Assembly (NCBI GenBank): GCA_002314145.1
Contig: DCCG01000029.1
Span: forward strand, 1-64,000
Reading direction: 5' to 3'
Length of the DNA stretch: 64,000 nucleotides
From: Thalassolituus sp. UBA1087
GTDB lineage: Bacteria; Pseudomonadota; Gammaproteobacteria; Pseudomonadales; Oceanobacteraceae
Part shown: piece after piece, positions 25,901-33,063 of the stretch
How positions within the stretch are numbered: position 1 is the first letter of the stretch
Layout: every line of letters starts with the position of its first letter
Notes under the pieces: model-generated
Told to the model about the DNA's origin: nothing
Database searches by the model: none
The model's input: the letters and a program-made list of their open reading frames with translations, nothing else
Program-made: the position numbers and the translations under genes

Positions 25901-26437
25901 TTTACTGACGACATCACCGAGCGTTTCCGTGAATTCCTGCGCATCGCCTTTGGCGAAAAGCACTATGACGAAAACCTCCGCTTTGTCGAGCAGGCACTGG
26001 GCAAGGACATCCGCAAGTACTTCCTGAAGGACTTCTACAACGATCACGTGCGTCGTTACAAAAAGCGCCCCATCTATTGGCTGTTCTCCTCTCCCAAGGG
26101 CTCATTCAACGCGCTGATCTACATGCATCGCTACCAGCCACACACCGTGGGCACGGTGCTGGAGTATCTGCGGGATTTCAAAGATGAAAAGCTGCAAGCC
26201 CGGAAGAACCATCTGGAGGCCGTCAGTATCAGCGCCGGGGCCTCCCAGGGTGATAAGACCAAGGCCCTGAAAGAGATAGAGAAGATCAACAGGATCCTTG
26301 CCGAGCTGGATGACTACGAGCGGGATGTGCTTTATCCCCTGGCCACCGAGCAGGTGGAGATCGATCTCGATGACGGGGTGAAGGCCAATTATCCGAAATT
26401 TGGCGACGCCTTGAAGAAAATTCCAGGCTTGTCCTGA
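22979..26437 (+). CDS. pglX: BREX adenine-specific DNA methyltransferase PglX
   Basis: This 1152-aa PglX (BrxX) methylates adenine in a non-palindromic site so that BREX can tell host from phage DNA. The SAM-binding motif I is DPACGSGHMLTYAFDLL (about 290) and catalytic motif IV is NPPYMGGGG (about 464). From about 24400 to 25430 (residues 475-815) the DNA is markedly AT-richer than the rest of the gene; this covers the expected target-recognition region and looks like a domain swap. The C-terminal third returns to GC-rich, conserved sequence. Length is normal and no frameshift is seen. Confidence 0.95.
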   Translation: METSKLKKFAQFARRSLLEQVTAKLKLVLADESPARRERPQAIKKLEEAVTDQGKEQVIERVAYIWFNRFCALRFMDVNRYNRIGIVSPAEGQFQPEILADAKMGHIDEEMVSESTRQKIFALLDGKTPSQDPQGEAYRLLVVAACNYWYSAMPFLFERIDDYTELLMPDDLLSGNSILAYTREAMTPDACEDVEVIGWLYQFYISEKKDQVFADLKKNKKVTPENIPAATQLFTPHWIVRYLVENSLGRLWMLNRPNSGLIEQMDYYIKPEDPETDFLRINSPEEIKICDPACGSGHMLTYAFDLLYAIYEEEGYEPADIPAKILTHNLYGIEIDERAGELAAFALTMKARAKQRRFFRKPVQPNICVLESVRFDEGELKEYMDFVGRDLFTAPLQTTLRQFEEADNFGSLIRPDVTDVEGMFRILESKNVSGQLFISMTHQKVLQALRQSDYLSPKYHVVIANPPYMGGGGMNGRLKVFAQDNYKASKSDLFAMFIERNLDLGTASSFVAMITMQSWMFLTSFENLRTKLLNQQTLISLAHLGPRAFDSIGGEVVSTVAFVLKNASDKAYKSSNVRLVEGRNEQEKMRLFAKAIKGEMPEICHLASAIDFKKIPGSPFAYWASERIKDAFNRPKIESLTISDGQTKTGDNDKYLRCLWEVNASSIGVDNKWVKHPKGGGFRRWYGNVDNLIDWSETARKHYRSDRVARILPEYLWWKKGFCWTLITTGKQSFRIVSNDEIFNLAAPTLFPKNETNLFLLLGLVNTPITEYITKLMNPTINMNVGEIQSIPLVDVDKNAVDGIVKSLVDLSGEDWNSYETSWNFTILPVLNPDYRQTALKATYQKLREHWREMTLEMQRLEQENNRIFIEAYGLQDELDEEVDLNEITLTCNPHYRYGGDKSEDELEALLLADTMRELVSYAVGCMFGRYALDKPGLVLANQGETIEDYLKQIPEPSFPADDDNVIPMLDGDWFTDDITERFREFLRIAFGEKHYDENLRFVEQALGKDIRKYFLKDFYNDHVRRYKKRPIYWLFSSPKGSFNALIYMHRYQPHTVGTVLEYLRDFKDEKLQARKNHLEAVSISAGASQGDKTKALKEIEKINRILAELDDYERDVLYPLATEQVEIDLDDGVKANYPKFGDALKKIPGLS

Positions 26438-26457
26438 AGCAGTAAGGAGCTGTCGGT

Positions 26458-28338
26458 ATGGCAGGTGAGTACGAAAAGGCCATTACTATCAAAGACGCGA
26501 TTGATGCCATCAATCAACGAGACTATCTGTTGCCGGCAATACAGCGGAAATTTGTCTGGAGCAGCCATCAGATCTGCGTGCTGTTCGACTCCATCATGCG
26601 GGGCTACCCCATCAACACCTTCATGATGTGGGAAATCAAGGATGATGGCATCAAGAACGACTACAAGTTCTACGAGTTCCTGAAATCCTACTGCCAACGT
26701 TTTAGTGAGGAGAATCCTCACGTCCCAACCAATGCGAGTTATAAGGATTTCAGGGCCGTCATCGATGGCCAGCAGCGTCTTACATCCCTCTATATCGGCC
26801 TCTGCGGTACCTATGCGTACAAGAAGCCAAGAGTTTGGTGGCCTAGCACTCGCGACGATAAGGTGTTGCCGCCCCGCAAGCTGTATCTGGACCTGAATGC
26901 ACCACTGGAATCGGAAGACGATGAATCGCTGATGTATTACAACTTCCGATTCCTCACAGATCGGCAATATAAAGACTCATTGGCTGCAGAGACCCCAGCC
27001 CACCACTGGCTTTGCATGCATGAAATACTCAGGTATCCACACCACGAAAGTAGCGATGATGTGCTTTTGGAGGTGGTAATGCCAGAGCTCGAGCGACGAG
27101 GACTCAGTACAAATACCTTTGCCCGAAAGACACTGCTGAAAGTTTATGACGTCATTCGTTCCCAGCGGATCATCCACTACTTCAATGAGAACAGTCAGCA
27201 AATCGACCATGTTTTAGATGTATTTATCCGAACCAACAGCGGAGGCACCAAGCTGGACTTTTCTGACCTTCTGATGTCGATTGCCGTTGCCCACTGGGAT
27301 GGAGATTTTCGGAAAGAACTTGACGACTTGACCCAGCACATCCATCAGAACACGGAGATGGGTTTCTACATAGAGCGTGACTGGTTGTTGAAAACCTGCT
27401 TGATGCTCACGGAAGCCGATGTCCGTTTCAAAGTGAGAAATTTCAAGGGCGAGCAGGTTGCCCGAATCCACCAAGAGTGGCCCGAGATCAAAGAATGTAT
27501 TACCGAAACATTCCGCCTCGTGCGGCGGTTCGGTATTACGCCGCAATCCCTGACCTCCAGAAACGCTGTTATTCCAATCTGTTACTACTTGTATAAGAAG
27601 TGCTCTTCAGGAGAGCCACTCTTCAGGAAAATTAATAACCTGGCGAAATGCCATGAGCAACGTGCGGTAATCAGCCAATGGTTTTACATGGCGCTGTTGA
27701 AAGGGGTCTTTGGCGGTCAAGCTGACTCCATTTTAAGCAGCATGAGGGATGTTCTAGTAAAACACCTCACCGACGATACCTTCCCGTTGCCCGCCATCAT
27801 CGAGCGTTACAAAGCGACGAACAAGGATCTGCGTTTCGATGAAGAAACCCTCGATAAACTGCTGGAAACGCAGCACGGAGAGGGGCGCTGCCGCGCGTTA
27901 CTGCATTTGCTGTTCCCGGAAATGAACGTTTCAGAGGTATTTCACATTGATCACCTTCACCCAAGGGCAGCTTTTGACAAGAAATTGCTAAATAAAGCTA
28001 GCTTCTTACAGGATGACGAGCATTTGATGGCGTTTTATCGTAATCCAGTCCACTGGAATGCGATCCCCAATCTTCACCTATTGAATCATTCGCAAAACCT
28101 TGCGAAGAAAGACCGCCCTTTGAAGGAATGGCTTTCTGACCAGAATGTGCACCTGACCCCTGGTGATCTGCTCATCGAGAATGTGGATTTGGAATTTACT
28201 TCATTCAAGGCGTTCTATCTGGCAAGGCGAGAAGCCCTAAAACAGCGCTTGATATCCCGAGTTTACATGTCCGCGCCGTTGGCGGCGGAGAGTGTGGCTG
28301 ACAGTGAAGACGAAGAGCTGGAAGAGGTGGTCTCATGA
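26458..28338 (+). CDS. DUF262/DUF1524 HNH protein, GmrSD/BrxU-like
   Basis: The 626-aa single-chain protein is of the type IV restriction class. The N-terminal DUF262 (ParB-like, GmrS) has VIDGQQRLTSLYIGL (about 101). The C-terminal DUF1524 HNH (GmrD) has FHIDHLHPRAAF (about 495) and IPNLHLLNHSQNLAKKDRP (about 540). Such proteins cut modified DNA in a nucleotide-dependent way. In some BREX loci a related protein, BrxU, sits between brxC and pglX; here it sits between pglX and pglZ and overlaps pglZ by 4 bp. It probably extends BREX to phages with modified DNA. Confidence 0.88.
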   Translation: MAGEYEKAITIKDAIDAINQRDYLLPAIQRKFVWSSHQICVLFDSIMRGYPINTFMMWEIKDDGIKNDYKFYEFLKSYCQRFSEENPHVPTNASYKDFRAVIDGQQRLTSLYIGLCGTYAYKKPRVWWPSTRDDKVLPPRKLYLDLNAPLESEDDESLMYYNFRFLTDRQYKDSLAAETPAHHWLCMHEILRYPHHESSDDVLLEVVMPELERRGLSTNTFARKTLLKVYDVIRSQRIIHYFNENSQQIDHVLDVFIRTNSGGTKLDFSDLLMSIAVAHWDGDFRKELDDLTQHIHQNTEMGFYIERDWLLKTCLMLTEADVRFKVRNFKGEQVARIHQEWPEIKECITETFRLVRRFGITPQSLTSRNAVIPICYYLYKKCSSGEPLFRKINNLAKCHEQRAVISQWFYMALLKGVFGGQADSILSSMRDVLVKHLTDDTFPLPAIIERYKATNKDLRFDEETLDKLLETQHGEGRCRALLHLLFPEMNVSEVFHIDHLHPRAAFDKKLLNKASFLQDDEHLMAFYRNPVHWNAIPNLHLLNHSQNLAKKDRPLKEWLSDQNVHLTPGDLLIENVDLEFTSFKAFYLARREALKQRLISRVYMSAPLAAESVADSEDEELEEVVS

Positions 28339-30833
28339 GCAGCCAGATTCAAACGGCTCTGACGCGACTGTTTGATAAGCACCGGATCATTTTCTGGTAC
28401 GACACCAAGCAAGAGCTGCGCGGTGACTTCGAGACGGTTTCCATCCCGCACGTGGAGAAACTGGAAATCGCCAACAACGAGTACGGCCTGAAATATCGTG
28501 TTCTGCGGGAGTCACCCGACCAGAAGTTTCTTCTGTACAAAGAAGGACCGCAACCAGAGGATCTGGACAACTGGTTGCTGGACGTACAGCTGGCCCACGG
28601 CGAGTTCCGGACTGACCAGGTGGCCATCTGGCTATCCGAACTGGAATTGGGCCTGGAGTTTGCCGAGGTGGCCCAGGCTCACGCGGAGTTTTTCCAGGCG
28701 ATCAAGCGCAAGGAGGCGTTGAAGAAGTTCCTGAAATCGGACGACACTGCCGGCCAGCTGCGCCTGAAGATGCTGGCCGTGTGTGCCGGTAGCGAGCCCC
28801 GTATGGACTCGGTGGTGGAAACCCTGCTGCAGCAACTGGCGGAAGAGCGCGATGATGGCATTCGGCTGATTGAGCGTTGCGGTCTGGATAGCTTCCTGTG
28901 GGAGCAACTGGCCCGTTTCTACGGCTATGAGGCCAGTGAACCCAGCCTGCGCGACTTTGTGATCGAGCTGTTCAAGTCCTGCTACGCCATGGGTACCGAT
29001 GGCGAGGTCAAACTGACCGGCGATGCCCTGGTGTTCCTCAAACGCTGGAAAGACAGCCGGCAGTTCGAGCAGGGGTTTGAAACCCTGTCTGCCGAGTGTG
29101 CCGGGGTGCTGGGCATTGAGCAGGATCTCGGTAAACGGGACTTCCGGGACCTGGTTGAGCTGGACTACTTCCGGCTAATCGATCAGAAGATTATCAGTGA
29201 CCTGGTGCGGGCGGTGGTAGGCCGCACGGTCACCAGCGGCGATGTGGCACTGTGGGTGCGGCAGCGGCGCCAGGGACATTGGTACGGGGAGTTCCGCCAC
29301 CTGTATGAAGCCATTGAGTTTGCGGCCCGTTTTGTCCAGATGCTCGGTGAGGCTCGTCTCACCATGGACAGCCTCTCAGACGGCGTCCAGCGATACAGCC
29401 GCTCCTGGTACCAGCTGGATCAGCTCTACCGCAAGTTTACCTATCATGTGCGTATGTCCGGCCAGGCATCGTTGATGGGCGAGCTCAGTGAGCAGGTGGA
29501 GAACCTGTATTCCAACAACTACCTGCTCAAGCTGGGCGATGGCTTCCAGGTTCACGTGGATGCCGCGCCGCGCTGGGAGGCCTATCCGGTCGTTCAGCAA
29601 AAAGCCTTTTTCGACCACTGGGTTCGCCCGTACCTGCGGAAGGACAAACGGATTTGCGTGATCATTTCCGACGCCATGCGCTATGAGATTGGTGATGAGC
29701 TGCTGGGCCTTATCCGGCAGGAAGATCGCTACAGCGCGGAGCTCGAACCGGCTCTCTCGAACCTTCCCAGCTATACGCAGCTCGGTATGGCGGCGCTGCT
29801 GCCCAACAAGTCCTTGGCGATCGCCGACAACGATACCGGCACGGTACTGGTGGATGGCCAAAGCTCACAGGGCACGGTCAACCGTACCAAAATCCTGCAG
29901 GCCGCCCTGGATGGGCGGGGCCAGGCCGTTAAGGCGGAGGATTTTATGCAGCTCAACCGGGACGACAGCCGGGAGCTGCTCAAGGGTAATGATGTGCTGT
30001 ACATCTACCACAACCGCATCGATCACACCGGCGACAAGATGCATTCAGAGGGGCAGGCCTTTGAAGCCGCAGAACAAACCCTGGGTGACCTCATTCGTCT
30101 GATCAAGAAGCTCACGGCGGCCAACGCCAATAACCTGCTGATCACCGCTGACCACGGCTTTATTTACCAGAACCGTGAGCTGGATGAGAGTGATTTCCTG
30201 GGCGATGCCGTTTCTGGCGATGATATTCGCTACCGGGACCGTCGGTTCGTGCTGGGTAAGGGGCTGTCCGCCTCTCCGGCGTTCCATCACTTCTCGTCCG
30301 AGCAGCTTGGGCTGGATGGCGACATGGAAGTGCAGATTCCCAAGTCCATCAACCGGCTGCGCCTCAAAGGCTCTGGCAGCCGCTTTGTGCATGGCGGCGC
30401 ATCCCTTCAGGAGGTTGTGATTCCGGTCCTGAAGGTTAACAAGAAGCGCCAGAGTGATGTCAGCGCCGTTGAGGTGGACATCCTGCGTGGGGCCAGCTCG
30501 GTGATCACGTCCGGCCAACTGGCCGTCACCTTGTATCAGTCCGGGCCGGTTACCGAGAAAGTACAGCCTCGCCGTCTGCGGGCCGGGATTTATACCCAGT
30601 CAGGGGAGTTGATTTCAGACAGTCACGAACTGTCGTTTGACCTGACCTCGGAGAATCCCCGCGAGCGGGAGCTTCAGGTGCGCTTTGTGCTCAGCCGCAA
30701 GGCGGACGAGGCCAACGGCCAGGAGGTCTTCCTAAAGCTGGAAGAACAGCACGCCGGCACCTCCCACTACAAGGAATACAAGTCGCTCAGGTATTTGATG
30801 CGGCGGTCCTTTACCAGCGATTTTGATTTCTGA
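28335..30833 (+). CDS. pglZ: BREX alkaline phosphatase-superfamily protein PglZ
   Basis: The 832-aa PglZ protein has a central domain of the alkaline phosphatase superfamily with metal-binding motifs: CVIISDAMRYEIGDELL (about 441), YIYHNRIDHTGDK (about 556) and LLITADHGFIYQ (about 601). The N-terminal ~400 residues are helical. PglZ is universal in BREX; its substrate is unknown. It is coupled to the DUF262 gene by an ATGA overlap and followed after 12 bp by brxL. Length matches type I PglZ. Confidence 0.95.
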   Translation: MSSQIQTALTRLFDKHRIIFWYDTKQELRGDFETVSIPHVEKLEIANNEYGLKYRVLRESPDQKFLLYKEGPQPEDLDNWLLDVQLAHGEFRTDQVAIWLSELELGLEFAEVAQAHAEFFQAIKRKEALKKFLKSDDTAGQLRLKMLAVCAGSEPRMDSVVETLLQQLAEERDDGIRLIERCGLDSFLWEQLARFYGYEASEPSLRDFVIELFKSCYAMGTDGEVKLTGDALVFLKRWKDSRQFEQGFETLSAECAGVLGIEQDLGKRDFRDLVELDYFRLIDQKIISDLVRAVVGRTVTSGDVALWVRQRRQGHWYGEFRHLYEAIEFAARFVQMLGEARLTMDSLSDGVQRYSRSWYQLDQLYRKFTYHVRMSGQASLMGELSEQVENLYSNNYLLKLGDGFQVHVDAAPRWEAYPVVQQKAFFDHWVRPYLRKDKRICVIISDAMRYEIGDELLGLIRQEDRYSAELEPALSNLPSYTQLGMAALLPNKSLAIADNDTGTVLVDGQSSQGTVNRTKILQAALDGRGQAVKAEDFMQLNRDDSRELLKGNDVLYIYHNRIDHTGDKMHSEGQAFEAAEQTLGDLIRLIKKLTAANANNLLITADHGFIYQNRELDESDFLGDAVSGDDIRYRDRRFVLGKGLSASPAFHHFSSEQLGLDGDMEVQIPKSINRLRLKGSGSRFVHGGASLQEVVIPVLKVNKKRQSDVSAVEVDILRGASSVITSGQLAVTLYQSGPVTEKVQPRRLRAGIYTQSGELISDSHELSFDLTSENPRERELQVRFVLSRKADEANGQEVFLKLEEQHAGTSHYKEYKSLRYLMRRSFTSDFDF

Positions 30834-30845
30834 GGGTTATAGCCA

Positions 30846-32918
30846 ATGAGCACGCTTGACCAAAAGATCAACGAACACTTCCCCGGGTTGGTGGTGCGCA
30901 AAGACCTGGTGAAAACGGTCAAGGGCAACGCCATCGTCCCCTCATATGTGCTGGAGTATCTGCTTGGCCAGTACTGCGCCACCAGCGATGAGGCCACGAT
31001 TCAGACCGGGATTGAAACGGTCAAGGAGATTCTCGCCAAGCACTATGTCCACCGTAATGAAGCCGGATTGGTGCGCTCTAATATCAAGGAAAAGGGGCGC
31101 TACAAGGTCATCGACAAGATCAGCGTGGCCCTGAATGAGAAGACGGATGCCTACGAGGCGCAGTTCTCCAACCTGGGAATCAAGAAGGTATTGGTGGATT
31201 CGGGGACCGTGAAGGCCCACCCCAAACTGCTGGTAAGCGGCGTCTGGTGCATTGCGGACATCGAATACGTATTTTCTGAAGACCAGAACGTCAGCCCCTG
31301 GATTCTGTCCACCCTCAAGCCGATTCAGCTATCTCACTTCGACTACGACGCCTACGTTGCCGCGCGGCAGCAGTTCAGCACCGATGAGTGGATTGACCTG
31401 CTGATCCAGAGTATCGGCTTTAACCCGGAGATGTTCGGACGGCGCAGCAAGCTAACCCAACTGGTCCGCTTGATTCCGTTTTGCGAGCGGAACTACAACC
31501 TTATTGAACTTGGCCCCAAGGGGACGGGTAAATCCCACGTTTACTCCGAATTCTCGCCCCATGGGATCCTGGTATCGGGTGGTGAAGTCACCGTACCCAA
31601 GCTGTTTGTGAATAACTCCAGCGGCAAGATCGGCCTGGTGGGCTACTGGGATTGCGTGGCCTTCGACGAGTTCGCCGGCAAGCAGAAACGCGTCGATAAA
31701 GCACTGGTCGACATCATGAAGAACTACATGGCCAACAAGTCCTTCTCCCGGGGCGTGGAAACCCTGGGCGCCGAGGCGTCCATGGTGTTCGTGGGGAACA
31801 CCCGGCATACCGTGCCTTACATGCTGAAGCATTCGGACCTGTTCGATGAGCTGCCGGACAAGTTCTACGATTCTGCCTTTCTGGACCGAATCCACTTCTA
31901 CATCCCCGGGTGGGAGGTCGATATCATCCGGGGCGAGATGTTCTCCGACGGCTATGGCTTCGTGGTGGACTACCTTGCAGAAATCCTGCGCTCGATGCGG
32001 AACTACGATTATTCCGATCAGTACCGGGAGTACTTTACCCTCTCTTCGGATATCTCGACCCGTGACCGGGACGGTATCAACAAGACATTTTCCGGCTTGA
32101 TGAAGATCCTGTTCCCCCAGGGCGGAGCAACCAGGGATGAGGTTGAAGAAGTACTGCGTTTTGCCATCGAGGGGCGAAAGCGGGTCAAGGACCAGTTACA
32201 GCGGATCGACACCACCTACGGTGAAGTCCGATTTTCCTATCAGGATCAACAAGGCCAGGAAATACTGGTCACAACACTTGAGGAGGAAGAGTACCCAGGC
32301 TACTACCACCAGACGGTCTCGACAACTGATGACGAGGGAGTAGAACCCGAGCCAACAGCGGACGTTAAAGGTATCGAGTCCAAAGAGCCGAATGCCCCCG
32401 AGCCCGTACTGAAAGAAAAGCACCTGACCTTCCAGGAAAATCAGAAGGGCATCTCATTCGACGGCTTGTTTGGCGCTTACCTGAAAGGAGCCAGCAGGAT
32501 CACTGTTACAGACCCCTACATCCGGCTTTTCTACCAGATCCGCAATTTCATGGAGTTTCTCGAAGCCATCGTGAAGAACAAGGCCGAGGAAGATGAAGTG
32601 GCGGTTCACCTCGTCACCGTCCGGGACGAGTTCAAGGGTGATCTGCAAGACGAGAGTTTCGAAAAGATTCAGGAATCCGCTCGCACCGTGGGCATAGACT
32701 TCACCTGGGAGTTTGACGAAAGCGGCACCATTCACGCGCGTCATATCGTTACAGACCACGGCTGGAAGATTTCACTGGATCGGGGGTTGGACATCTTTCA
32801 GCACTACGAGATGAATGAAGCCTTCGCGTTTGCCAACCGGTTGCAGCAGTTTCGGTCGAGTAAAGCCTTTGAGGTTACGTTTATTAAACAAAAGCCGAAT
32901 GGAACTGAGGGGGAATAA
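30846..32918 (+). CDS. brxL: BREX Lon-like ATPase BrxL with MIT_C-like C-terminus
   Basis: The 690-aa protein has the BrxL N-terminal domain and AAA+ core (ELGPKGTGKSHVYSEFSP at about 221; DCVAFDEFAGKQKR at about 271). The C-terminal segment (about 539-675) does not look like a Lon protease. It resembles the MIT_C domain of eukaryotic MITD1 (phospholipase D-like fold): ITVTDPYIRLFYQIRNFMEF, then VHLVTVRDE, and HIVTDHGWKISLDRGLDIFQ. A Glu/Pro-rich linker (about 480-525) separates the parts. BrxL is the putative effector or DNA-translocating ring of BREX, so this C-terminus may change its mode of action or its targeting. Confidence 0.9.
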   Translation: MSTLDQKINEHFPGLVVRKDLVKTVKGNAIVPSYVLEYLLGQYCATSDEATIQTGIETVKEILAKHYVHRNEAGLVRSNIKEKGRYKVIDKISVALNEKTDAYEAQFSNLGIKKVLVDSGTVKAHPKLLVSGVWCIADIEYVFSEDQNVSPWILSTLKPIQLSHFDYDAYVAARQQFSTDEWIDLLIQSIGFNPEMFGRRSKLTQLVRLIPFCERNYNLIELGPKGTGKSHVYSEFSPHGILVSGGEVTVPKLFVNNSSGKIGLVGYWDCVAFDEFAGKQKRVDKALVDIMKNYMANKSFSRGVETLGAEASMVFVGNTRHTVPYMLKHSDLFDELPDKFYDSAFLDRIHFYIPGWEVDIIRGEMFSDGYGFVVDYLAEILRSMRNYDYSDQYREYFTLSSDISTRDRDGINKTFSGLMKILFPQGGATRDEVEEVLRFAIEGRKRVKDQLQRIDTTYGEVRFSYQDQQGQEILVTTLEEEEYPGYYHQTVSTTDDEGVEPEPTADVKGIESKEPNAPEPVLKEKHLTFQENQKGISFDGLFGAYLKGASRITVTDPYIRLFYQIRNFMEFLEAIVKNKAEEDEVAVHLVTVRDEFKGDLQDESFEKIQESARTVGIDFTWEFDESGTIHARHIVTDHGWKISLDRGLDIFQHYEMNEAFAFANRLQQFRSSKAFEVTFIKQKPNGTEGE

Positions 32919-32919
32919 C

Positions 32920-33018
32920 ATGAGCAGCGTAACGGCATCACTGACCAAATGGTTTTCAGGGCGCGCCCAGTGGTTCCAAGTCGCTGCCATTCGATCCATT
33001 GAGAAGGTGGAACGTTAA
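32920..33018 (+). pseudogene. 32-codon remnant of a defence gene N-terminus
   Basis: ATG 32920, 1 bp after the brxL stop, opens a 32-codon frame starting MSSVTASLTKWFSGRAQWFQ and ending IRSIEKVER-stop at 33018. The 'LTKWFxxRxxWxQxAAxR' pattern resembles the first residues of large defence-associated ATPases. The frame then ends, and a different gene begins 45 bp later. I interpret it as the stump of a gene replaced by the Gabija-type pair. A genuine small protein is possible. Confidence 0.45.
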
Positions 33019-33063
33019 CTCAGGTGAACTGAGAGATTTTCGGCGCCGCGCTACGGAGGCACT

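Noticed and set aside
30846..32918. Calling BrxL an active Lon protease
   Set aside because: No Ser-Lys protease dyad context could be recognised in the C-terminal part, which matches MIT_C better.
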